DNA from: a virus | Strand: one strand, 5' to 3' | Virus record (IMG/VR): IMGVR_UViG_3300042691_019044 | Coordinates: 1-56,741 of that record | Length of the DNA: 56,741 nt | Part shown: piece by piece, positions 27,397 to 35,870 of the stretch | How the letters are laid out: each line of letters starts with the position of its first letter | Numbering within the stretch: position 1 is the first letter of the stretch | The notes under the pieces: generated by a model | What the model was told of the DNA's origin: nothing | Database searches by the model: none | Seen by the model: only the letters and a program-made list of their open reading frames with translations | Translations under genes and position numbers: made by a program

Positions 27397-29550
27397 ATGA
27401 GGATTAAAAAAAGAAACGGTGATTTTCAGGCTTTTATGCCTAATAAAATTTTGAGTAGAATAAAAAATAATTCGAAAGATTTAAATGTTGATGGTGATGC
27501 GTTATTCAAAGAAGTTATTCCTTTGATATACGATGGTATGACAACCACGGAATTGGATGAACTAATTGCGTTTAAGGCCGCTGATAAAGTAATAAACCAC
27601 CCAGATTATTCGACCTTAGGTGGTAGATTACTTTTGAGTAGACAGTCAAAGTTAATTGGTAAGGAATTACAACCAGTTGATTTAACCTATGATTTCTTTG
27701 CGGCAACAACATTCCTGAAAAAATATTCGATGAAAGAGGGTAGTATGCCAATAGAATTACCCTCTTGTATGTACAATAGAGTGGCAAAACACCTATCAAG
27801 TTCGGATAAAGATTTTAAAATGTTTGTTGAGGAATTGACAAATAAAAGAATGAACTTTGCCACACCGATATACACAAATGCTGGTATAGATAAAAGAAAC
27901 GGTATGATTTCTTGCAATTTGACCACGTTACATAGTGATAGCATCGATGGGATTGAAGAGACACTTACAAAAATATCATACGCCTCAAAAGAGGGTGCGG
28001 GTATTGGTATGTTAATTGACCCATTAAGAAGTCGCCATTCTATGGTCGGTTCATTCAATGGAAACGCTGGTGGTGTTGTTAGATTGGCGGATATGGTGCA
28101 AAGCAAGATGCGTTTTTACAAGCAAGGTAGTCGTTCTGGTAGTTGTGCTTTATATCTTTCAGTTTGGCATAGAGATATTATGGATTTCTTAGAATTGACA
28201 TTACCTATTGGTGATGAGCAAATGAGAACCAGAGATTTATTCACAGCGGTTGTTGTGAACGATTTATTCATGGATAAACTAACAAACAATGAAGATTGGC
28301 ATCTATTCTGTCCAAATGACATCGAAAAAGCTGGTTTAAAACCACTACATGAAACATGGGGTGATGAATTCGTTGAATTGTACAACAAAGCTGTTGAGTT
28401 AGGTATTGGTACACCAATAAACCCAAAAACAATCTGGGATGCGATTATTAAGGCCCAAGTTGAAAGTGGTAGACCGTATGTTTTCTTTAAAGACAACGCA
28501 AATAAAAGAAACATGCAAAACAACATTGGTGTTGTTAAACAGAGTAATCTTTGTATTGAAATTACAAATGTATCAAAACCTGGTTACACATCCCAATGCA
28601 CATTAGGTTCAATTAACTTAGCTGAGCATGAAGATTTAAAAAGTATAGCAAAAAGCACAAGGGTTATGGTACGAGCGCTAAATGCTGTTATCGATAAAAA
28701 TAAATGGAGTGACGATTGGAGTGAGTTGGCTGGATTAGATCAAAGATCCTTGGCCATTGGTGTAGCTGGGTTAGCTGATTTCTTTGCTAAGAAAAAGATT
28801 TCTTTTGAAAGCGAAGAGGCTAAAAAATGGAATAACGACATTTTTGAGGCAATGTATAAAGCTGCGGTTACCGAGTCTATGAATATGGCTAATGAACAAG
28901 GTAGAAATTACCCATCCTGGGATGGTAGTCCTTACTCAAAAGGAGAAACATACATTGAGGGTTGGAGCCCATTACCCGCTGGTGAACCAATACCCATGTT
29001 AAATTCATTATTATTGGGTTTAATGCCAACAGCTTCATCAGCAATATTATTGGGTGTTTTTGAGTCGTTTGAACCCGTTACATCTAATTTGTTTACCAGA
29101 AGAGTTGGTCAAGGTGAGTTTTTGGTTATAAATAAACACCTTGTTAATGAGTTGGATGAGTTAGGTATTTGGGATAATGATATTAAAAATAAGATTATTT
29201 CAAATGGTGGTAGCGTTCAAATGATTAATGAGATACCACAAGATATCAGATACAGATACAAAGATGTTTGGGAGATCTCACAAAGAGTCTTATTGGATTT
29301 ATCCGCGATTAGGAACAAGTATGTCGATCAATCACAATCTCTAAATGTTTATCATTCTGACGCAAAATATTCTAAAATATCAAGTGCATTAATGTATGCT
29401 TGGAAGGTTGGTTTAAAGTCTGGTGCATACTACACAAGAACTAAATCCAAGATAGAAAATAACTCTAAGTTATCGTCTGGAAGTACATCTGAAGTAATAC
29501 CCAAAAAACCAGAAAACAGTCAATTTGAGTGTTTTGGGTGCTCAAGTTAA
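27397..29550 (+). CDS. nrdA: Class I ribonucleotide reductase large subunit
   Basis: This 717-aa protein has an N-terminal ATP-cone (residues ~1-90, KKRNGDFQAF... then YDGMTTTELDEL), so allosteric activity control is probably kept. All key residues are visible: active-site cysteines C173 (MISCNLTT) and C401 (SQCTLGSINL), radical C386 with N384 and E388 (NLCIEI), the tyrosine pair Y678/Y679 (GAYYTRT), and the C-terminal redox pair C712/C715 (ECFGC). Nothing is missing and no intein or intron interrupts it. It is co-transcribed with nrdB, and a strong terminator ends the unit right after the stop. Confidence 0.96.
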   Translation: MRIKKRNGDFQAFMPNKILSRIKNNSKDLNVDGDALFKEVIPLIYDGMTTTELDELIAFKAADKVINHPDYSTLGGRLLLSRQSKLIGKELQPVDLTYDFFAATTFLKKYSMKEGSMPIELPSCMYNRVAKHLSSSDKDFKMFVEELTNKRMNFATPIYTNAGIDKRNGMISCNLTTLHSDSIDGIEETLTKISYASKEGAGIGMLIDPLRSRHSMVGSFNGNAGGVVRLADMVQSKMRFYKQGSRSGSCALYLSVWHRDIMDFLELTLPIGDEQMRTRDLFTAVVVNDLFMDKLTNNEDWHLFCPNDIEKAGLKPLHETWGDEFVELYNKAVELGIGTPINPKTIWDAIIKAQVESGRPYVFFKDNANKRNMQNNIGVVKQSNLCIEITNVSKPGYTSQCTLGSINLAEHEDLKSIAKSTRVMVRALNAVIDKNKWSDDWSELAGLDQRSLAIGVAGLADFFAKKKISFESEEAKKWNNDIFEAMYKAAVTESMNMANEQGRNYPSWDGSPYSKGETYIEGWSPLPAGEPIPMLNSLLLGLMPTASSAILLGVFESFEPVTSNLFTRRVGQGEFLVINKHLVNELDELGIWDNDIKNKIISNGGSVQMINEIPQDIRYRYKDVWEISQRVLLDLSAIRNKYVDQSQSLNVYHSDAKYSKISSALMYAWKVGLKSGAYYTRTKSKIENNSKLSSGSTSEVIPKKPENSQFECFGCSS

Positions 29551-29555
29551 TAAGT

Positions 29556-29581
29556 AAAGCCACCGTTTAGGTGGCTTTTTT
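29556..29581 (+). terminator. Rho-independent terminator after nrdA
   Basis: A perfect 9-bp stem pairs AAAGCCACC (29556-29564) with GGTGGCTTT (29570-29578), with loop GTTTA and a T run to 29581. It closes the replication/nucleotide block before the baseplate block. Confidence 0.9.
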
Positions 29582-29606
29582 GTTTACAATAAAATAATTT
29601 TTCTTA

Positions 29607-29621
29607 CTATTTATGAATAAA
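29607..29621 (+). promoter_or_regulatory. Putative late promoter motif before the baseplate wedge genes
   Basis: CTATTTATGAATAAA matches the recurrent motif [CA]TATTTAT-N-[AG]-[AT]-[AT]-AAA. It ends eight bases before the gp25-like ATG at 29630 and lies just downstream of the nrdA terminator, where a new promoter is needed for the structural genes. Confidence 0.5.
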
Positions 29622-29629
29622 TAAAAATC

Positions 29630-30046
29630 ATGAATATTAGGAAACCAACATATGGTATTAATTTTCCTTTTGCTGAGGGTATTAACGGTGATTTTATTAA
29701 ATTAACAGAAACCCCAGAGTTAGAGATTAAATCAAATTTAATACACCTTTTATTAACTAGAAAAGGCAGTAGGTATTACTTACCAGATTTCGGTACAAAC
29801 TTATATCAGTATATTTTTGAACCACTGGATGACATCACAATGGGTAAAATTGAAGATGAAATTACCGATGCTGTTGAAAAATATATACCAAATTTAACCA
29901 TAAATAAAATTATCATAAATAAATTTTATGATCAAATAGAATTTGTTGCTGATGATAAATTACAGCACACAATAAAAATAAATCTTGATTACACTGTAAA
30001 TTCAAGAACATTTCAATCGTCTGGTACGGTAACATTATTATTATAA
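29630..30046 (+). CDS. 25: gp25-like baseplate wedge protein
   Basis: This 138-aa protein has the GPW/gp25 family order. An N-terminal strand INFPFAEG is followed by the helix SNLIHLLLTRKGSRYYLPDFG, then LYQYIFEPLDD with the family's conserved EP (normally EPR). Helices and a C-terminal beta sheet complete it. T4 gp25 is 132 aa. Gp25 sits at the baseplate core, where it helps nucleate the sheath with gp6 and gp53. The gp6-like gene follows after one base, the usual order in contractile systems. This is the most secure structural call in the window. Confidence 0.88.
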   Translation: MNIRKPTYGINFPFAEGINGDFIKLTETPELEIKSNLIHLLLTRKGSRYYLPDFGTNLYQYIFEPLDDITMGKIEDEITDAVEKYIPNLTINKIIINKFYDQIEFVADDKLQHTIKINLDYTVNSRTFQSSGTVTLLL

Positions 30047-30047
30047 A

Positions 30048-31868
30048 ATGGCTAAACAAATTAATTACAGCAAACGTGACTTTTCATCGTTAAAAACTGA
30101 ACAAATAAATTTCATTAAACAGTACTATCCAAATTTAGTACAAAACTTTAATGACTCATCAATATTATCCGTATTCTTGGATTTAAATGCGGCCATTGCG
30201 GATAACTTACATTTTCATATCGATAGAGCGTTACAGGAAACTGTATTGGATTATGCACAAGAAAGACAATCTCTTTTTAATATTGCAAAAACCTATGGTT
30301 TAAAATTACCAACCAGATCAGCTAGTGTGGCTGTTTGTCAGTTTAGTGTTCAGGTACCTGTTAGAGGTGATGCTGAGGATAGACGATACCTACCATTAAT
30401 GTATGCTGGTTCTCAGTTTTTATCTGGGGATGTTAGTTTTGAATTACTTTACGATGTTGATTTTGCATCCAATTTTAATATATCTGGTAGAATTGATAGA
30501 ACCAAAGTCCCAGTATACACAAATGGAATTTTAACCGCATATAGAATCACAAAGACTGGTATTGTCGTTGCTGGTGCCACTAGAATATTTACACAAAAAA
30601 TTTCAAACACAAGATCATTTTATCAAATCACGTTACCAGAAAATAATGTATTATCTGTTGACTCAATTATACATAAAAATGGCGTGTCATTTCAAACAGT
30701 ACCCACAAATTTAGAGTTTAACTCAAACACGAATAAATGGTATGAAGTTGCATCTTTAGCTGAGGATACAATCTTTGTTGAAGACAGAACTGTTGCACCC
30801 GTAAATGGTGTTTATAAAGGGGGTTATTCAAAAGTGGATAGGCGTTTTGTTAAAGAATACACACCAAACGGATTTTGTGTATTGACATTTGGTTCTATGA
30901 CGGATCAAGGTTTGGATATATTGGATGATTTTGTGGATGCTAATACATTTGATCTTAGAAGTTTTTTAACTAACCCTGGTTTGGGGTTAGCGCCAATTAA
31001 TAATACCACTATGTACATTAAATATAGGATTGGCGGCGGTGAGGATACAAATGTTGGTGTTGGAACCATAGACACAACTGGGTTAGTATCTATGCAATTA
31101 AATGGCCCAGAACCGCAAATTAATTCAATTGTACAAGGTTCACTTACAGTTATAAACGTAACCCCAGCGATTGGTGGTGGTGATGCGCCAGGTATTGAGG
31201 AATTAAGAAATTATATATCGTATAATTTTGCGGCACAAAATAGAGCTGTTACATTACAAGATTATAAGGCTATTTTATTAGGTATGCCAGCAAAATTTGG
31301 TGTACCAACTAAAGTCAGCGTGTCACAAATCCAAAATAAAATCAATATTGGCGTTCTATCAACAGACACAAACGGTGCGTTAAGTAATGTTGTTTCGTCA
31401 ACCGTTTTAGAAAATGTAGCAAATTATTTATCTAGATATAGAATGATAAATGATTACGTTGTTGTTAAACCAGCGGATGTAATTGATTTATCTTTTGAAA
31501 TTTCTATTTTAAGTGAGGCTGGTTCACAAATAAACGCCATTGCTAATATCGCCGCTATTTTAAGAGATGAGTTTTCTAAGGACAAAATGCAATTAGGCCA
31601 AAGCTATCTTGTGGGTGATTTAATTAAAAAATTATCTCAGGTTGATGGTGTTTTAAATATAAATTATATTAAAGCATTTAATAAAGTTGGTGGAGATTAT
31701 TCATCAAGTAAATTAGATGATTCTTTATATATTAATGTTAACAGTGGTGAAATTGATATAACTGGTGGTGTTATTCGCGTGAATGCGGATCAAATTTTAC
31801 AACTAAGAACACCAGAAAAAGACATTGCTGTTATACCAACCACACAAAACTCATTATTAGGCGCTTAA
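30048..31868 (+). CDS. 6: gp6-like (Baseplate J family) wedge protein
   Basis: This 606-aa protein starts one base after the gp25-like gene. The N-terminal part (SILSVFLDLNAAIADNLHFH, residues ~44-63) and RQSLFNIAKTYGLKLP are typical of gp6/Baseplate_J proteins. The C-terminal half includes a GGDAPGIEELRNYISYNFAA segment (about 375-394) and AVTLQDYKAILLGMPA, also characteristic of this family (the AVT..DY motif). Gp6 dimers make the inner ring of the baseplate. T4 gp6 is 660 aa, so length agrees. Position beside gp25 strongly supports the call. Confidence 0.85.
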   Translation: MAKQINYSKRDFSSLKTEQINFIKQYYPNLVQNFNDSSILSVFLDLNAAIADNLHFHIDRALQETVLDYAQERQSLFNIAKTYGLKLPTRSASVAVCQFSVQVPVRGDAEDRRYLPLMYAGSQFLSGDVSFELLYDVDFASNFNISGRIDRTKVPVYTNGILTAYRITKTGIVVAGATRIFTQKISNTRSFYQITLPENNVLSVDSIIHKNGVSFQTVPTNLEFNSNTNKWYEVASLAEDTIFVEDRTVAPVNGVYKGGYSKVDRRFVKEYTPNGFCVLTFGSMTDQGLDILDDFVDANTFDLRSFLTNPGLGLAPINNTTMYIKYRIGGGEDTNVGVGTIDTTGLVSMQLNGPEPQINSIVQGSLTVINVTPAIGGGDAPGIEELRNYISYNFAAQNRAVTLQDYKAILLGMPAKFGVPTKVSVSQIQNKINIGVLSTDTNGALSNVVSSTVLENVANYLSRYRMINDYVVVKPADVIDLSFEISILSEAGSQINAIANIAAILRDEFSKDKMQLGQSYLVGDLIKKLSQVDGVLNINYIKAFNKVGGDYSSSKLDDSLYINVNSGEIDITGGVIRVNADQILQLRTPEKDIAVIPTTQNSLLGA

Positions 31869-31869
31869 T

Positions 31870-34188
31870 ATGGATAGAAACATCAGAATTCCAGTAGATT
31901 TTTCTAAGGATGACAAAGTAATACAATTTAATTTAGAGCAAGAGTTTGATAATCTTGAAATTCTTAGTTTAAAGATAACTAATTCTGAAGCCTATACCAG
32001 ACAATGCTCAAATTTTGGGGTTGTTGTTGGTAGGGTAATGTTAAATAGCGGATTCGGTGTGCAAAACGCTAAGGTTAATATCTTTATCCCATTAAAAGAT
32101 GAGGATAAAGAAAGACCAGAAATTTTAGAGTTATATCCATTTGAAACTGTTAACGATACATATCCTAACGGTGTTAGGTATAATCTTTTCCCAAGAGTTA
32201 AAAACGGTAGAAATCCAAGTCACAAGGCTATTGGTAACTTCCCACATGAGACTGATTTTACCCATTATCCGCAATATCTTGAGATAATGGATAAATATTA
32301 CAAATACACGACAACAACTAACGAATCTGGTGATTTTATGATATTTGGGGTACCAACAGGTCAACACGATATCATAATGGATTTTGACCTTTTTGATACA
32401 AAATCTTTTGAGTTGACCGCGAATGATTTGGTTGAACAAATTTCTTTAAACAATAGTATTGAGGAAATAAGATCTTTATTACTTAGTAACTCAATTGATG
32501 CGGAAGAACAAACAATCAATAGAAATAAAGTACCTAATTTTGTTTATTTGGGTAACAATAATTTTGACGTTGAGGTTAAAACCAATATAGATGAAATGCC
32601 AAACATATTTCATCAGGTAAAACAAATAACCGTATCACCATTTTGGGGGGATGACGATCAATGTGATGTTGGTATAACCAGATGCGATTTCAAGATAAAC
32701 TTTAAATATACACCAACAGCGATATTCTTTGGTTACATACATTCACCAAGCGGCGGGTTTACAATAAACCCAGATTATAATTACAACATAACAACAAGAA
32801 GACCAGAAATTCACGCAAATGATAAATCAAAGGGGTACGTAACTGGTGACATTTACCCGTATCAGAAAATGGAAGTTGTTGTTTATCGTTTAGATGACAA
32901 ATTAAATCCTGGTTCCAGAAAACGTTTAGGTGTATTCACAGGTTCTTATTATAATGGTGTTTTTCGGTTATCGTTACCGATGTACATGGATTATTATATA
33001 ACCAATGAATTTGGTGATTTGGTACCAACAAACGATACGACAAATGGTATACCAACAAAAGGCTACTATGCTTTTGAGATATACGATACTGATGATAGAT
33101 GGACTGGTCGAAGACTACCGTGGGGTGGTTTTGCAAACCAAATTCTACCTGGAGTAAGAATACCAACAAATGGCAATGGTGATGTTTGGCTTGGCGGTTG
33201 GGGTGGAACCTGGGGTGGCCTTTTTGAATATGATATTTTAAAAAGACGTAGAAAATTCTATACAGTAAAAACAATACATAAAAAACATTCATTATCGAAT
33301 GCCTTATTACCTGGTAATTTTGTTGGTTATTTTCCCCAATACAATCCAAATAAATCGGACGCCACATGGAATTTTCCGTTACATTACAATCAGGTCACAA
33401 ATATAGATGAACCTACGATAATAGGATCAATATTGATACCAAGATTTTATATTAATTATGAAGATAATACATTAAAAAGACCACACAAATTTTTGACAGA
33501 ACCGTGGAAAGATAAAAGCGACACGTATAACGAATGGGTTGGTGATTGGGAAATGTACTTAGGTTTGGGTGTTAAAAAAGAAGGTGGTAAAAATTCTGGA
33601 TCCGTTTATTCCGATTTGTTTAATGTTGATGATTTTATCGGTGATGACGGTAATAATATATTTGGTGATAACGATACCTGGAATTTTGGAGATAATACAA
33701 ATGTTGTTTTTAACGCTAGTTTGTATGCTACCGAACTATCTAAAAAGAAAGGGTCAAACGCAAACGGATCGGCAGTACATAAAGCCTATAATCAAGTTGC
33801 TGATGACGGAAGAACATATGGCGTATTTATAAATTCAGTTGAATACAACGGGAAAGAACCGATATTAGAAGTTTATATTGATGAGATAACCGATGAGTTA
33901 CCTGATTTAATAAAAGATCAAGTATACTCTTCGTTTAGAAAAGGACAAACATCTAGTATTAGAGCGCAAATAATTGAAAGTTCCGCAACAGCAAAAAACA
34001 CTGCGGTGGCAAAAAGTATTACCGAATCTTCAGATATTTTTGTTGAGGGGCCAGAACAATTTATAACCACAACAAATGAGGAAACCGCCACATCTAATAA
34101 TAGTTATAAAGGTAAATACTACTATTTTGGTTTATGGAAGGGCGCTAACGCATTATATGATATTGAAACAAATTATTTTGTAAAATGA
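31870..34188 (+). CDS. Tail/baseplate structural protein with a carboxypeptidase-regulatory-like fold (772 aa)
   Basis: The gene begins one base after gp6-like. Residues ~44-72 (VVVGRVMLNSGFGVQNAKVN) and ~142-175 (TTTTNESGDFMIFGVPTGQH) look like the two halves of a beta-sandwich CarboxypepD-reg/CNA-B-like domain. About 70 residues are inserted between them. A Gly/Trp-rich stretch follows at about 418-455 (VWLGGWGGTWGGLFEYD). The C-terminus is Ser/Thr-rich. The position right after gp6 would correspond to gp7 in T4, but no similarity to gp7 can be claimed. It is probably a peripheral wedge protein. Its last four bases overlap the next gene. Confidence 0.55.
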   Translation: MDRNIRIPVDFSKDDKVIQFNLEQEFDNLEILSLKITNSEAYTRQCSNFGVVVGRVMLNSGFGVQNAKVNIFIPLKDEDKERPEILELYPFETVNDTYPNGVRYNLFPRVKNGRNPSHKAIGNFPHETDFTHYPQYLEIMDKYYKYTTTTNESGDFMIFGVPTGQHDIIMDFDLFDTKSFELTANDLVEQISLNNSIEEIRSLLLSNSIDAEEQTINRNKVPNFVYLGNNNFDVEVKTNIDEMPNIFHQVKQITVSPFWGDDDQCDVGITRCDFKINFKYTPTAIFFGYIHSPSGGFTINPDYNYNITTRRPEIHANDKSKGYVTGDIYPYQKMEVVVYRLDDKLNPGSRKRLGVFTGSYYNGVFRLSLPMYMDYYITNEFGDLVPTNDTTNGIPTKGYYAFEIYDTDDRWTGRRLPWGGFANQILPGVRIPTNGNGDVWLGGWGGTWGGLFEYDILKRRRKFYTVKTIHKKHSLSNALLPGNFVGYFPQYNPNKSDATWNFPLHYNQVTNIDEPTIIGSILIPRFYINYEDNTLKRPHKFLTEPWKDKSDTYNEWVGDWEMYLGLGVKKEGGKNSGSVYSDLFNVDDFIGDDGNNIFGDNDTWNFGDNTNVVFNASLYATELSKKKGSNANGSAVHKAYNQVADDGRTYGVFINSVEYNGKEPILEVYIDEITDELPDLIKDQVYSSFRKGQTSSIRAQIIESSATAKNTAVAKSITESSDIFVEGPEQFITTTNEETATSNNSYKGKYYYFGLWKGANALYDIETNYFVK

Positions 34189-35870
34189 GTGATATTATAG
34201 AAATATTAGGGCAAAAAAAATTTTCTGGTTCAAAAAATAAAGAACTGAAAACTAGAGTCGTATTCGAAGAAAGTAAAAAAATTCAATACGAACAAAATTT
34301 ATTTTATGATGTCTCTCAACAAACACAATACATTACTGAAAAAAGAGAATCAAATAAATTTAGGATATACGGTAAATTAAATTCATACATGAATTTAACG
34401 ATACACCAAAGATTGACTAACAATACGGACAGATTAATCCAAGTCGACACCGATTTATTTGATATGAATTTAAATAATTGGTCTATCGTAATATTAAAAT
34501 CAAAAAGGTTTGAATCAAATGTCGATGCTAACGGTGTACAACAATATATAAAAGGTATCAAAAAACTCGAAAAAATATCAAACAATAACGTTGTGATTGA
34601 TTTGGATTTTAAACGTGGTTTACCAGCAAGACAATTTTCATCCACAATAAACCCAGACAATTTTTGTATGTTTTTACCACTCGGACATAATTTTGAAATC
34701 GGTGATAAAATAAAAATTGACAGTTTAGATGACACTTTATTAGATTCTAAAATATACGATGTTGTTGATGTAATACAAAACAAAGTTTTTATAAACACAA
34801 AACCAGTAAAACGTTTTTTAAGAAAAGAAGCTGTATTAAATGTAACAGCCGCCGCAAAAAATATTTCTGAATTTGTATCAGTTAATAAAAATAACACACA
34901 ACTTGTTGAAGATAATTCGAAACAAAAACTTAAAAATTTATTTTTTAAACCAGAAGAAGTTCCAGGTATAATTAACACACCAAGACCACGAATACAAAAT
35001 TTAATTCGCCCAGATTTTTATGCATCAAAAGTTGTTGAAAAAGAGCTGTTGGAATATTATATAAAAGGTTTGGAGGTGATTGAAATAATAGATCAATTAG
35101 ATGATTGTGCATTTTCGATTAACAATTATAATCAACAAATACAGAATTTTTTCACAAACAGAGATTTAAGTATAAACAACTTATACAACAATTTAAACGA
35201 ACCCATAAGTGATTTGTACATTGGCATTATTAAAAATACAGCTCCCGCACAAAACACAATAAGCAACGTAGAATCGCATTTTTTAAATTATATTGAAAGC
35301 GCTGGTAATGGGTTTGGTTTGGAGGTTATATCAGATAATTTAAAGGGCGTAAACGCAAAACCAAAATTAGGTGATATTTTTTACCATTCAATATGCGAAT
35401 ACACCACAGAAAATTTAATGGAAAAAGAAATATCGTACATTAGTCATAGATTTATCTATAATAATATTTTATTTCATTATAAACCATTTTCAAAGATCGA
35501 TATAAAATTAAAATCACCGTATATTGAAGATAGTGAAAACACAAATATTAAACCAGATTACGCTGTTTACAGTCGAGAAAGAGAAAAATATATTTGGAGA
35601 GATATATTTGACATTGGAATATCAGATGAAAATGGTGATCTTGTTGATTTTCCTTTTATGAATGGTTCATTCTATGTTTTTTCTGATATAAACTTCTTTT
35701 TGGTACCCGAAGCTAGATCGGTTAGAAAATACAAATTAAATGTAAATGATATCACATCAAGCGGTAATCAGTTTACAAATGAATTTGATGATGCGTTTAA
35801 AAATCTAGATTTAACGGACGACCCTAATGGAATAAAACCATTTAACCAATATAAAGACGAAAAATGTTAA
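34185..35870 (+). CDS. Structural protein of unknown fold (561 aa)
   Basis: It overlaps its neighbours at both ends (ATGA at the start, 7 bases at the end), so it belongs to the wedge operon. About residues 165-205 (NFEIGDKIKIDSLDDTLLDS, then KIYDVVDVIQNKVFIN) look like a small beta barrel. The middle is helical and Asn-rich. No catalytic or membrane motif is seen. I do not recognise the family. Given its place between wedge and fibre-like genes, it is presumably a baseplate or fibre-attachment protein. Confidence 0.5.
   Translation: MSDIIEILGQKKFSGSKNKELKTRVVFEESKKIQYEQNLFYDVSQQTQYITEKRESNKFRIYGKLNSYMNLTIHQRLTNNTDRLIQVDTDLFDMNLNNWSIVILKSKRFESNVDANGVQQYIKGIKKLEKISNNNVVIDLDFKRGLPARQFSSTINPDNFCMFLPLGHNFEIGDKIKIDSLDDTLLDSKIYDVVDVIQNKVFINTKPVKRFLRKEAVLNVTAAAKNISEFVSVNKNNTQLVEDNSKQKLKNLFFKPEEVPGIINTPRPRIQNLIRPDFYASKVVEKELLEYYIKGLEVIEIIDQLDDCAFSINNYNQQIQNFFTNRDLSINNLYNNLNEPISDLYIGIIKNTAPAQNTISNVESHFLNYIESAGNGFGLEVISDNLKGVNAKPKLGDIFYHSICEYTTENLMEKEISYISHRFIYNNILFHYKPFSKIDIKLKSPYIEDSENTNIKPDYAVYSREREKYIWRDIFDIGISDENGDLVDFPFMNGSFYVFSDINFFLVPEARSVRKYKLNVNDITSSGNQFTNEFDDAFKNLDLTDDPNGIKPFNQYKDEKC

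Noticed and set aside
34316-34978. Antisense open frame of 220 codons
   Set aside because: It lies wholly inside the 561-aa structural gene on the other strand, has the hydrophobic Phe/Ser-rich composition expected of a reverse-complement shadow, and has no start context or promoter. All window genes supported by domains are on the + strand.
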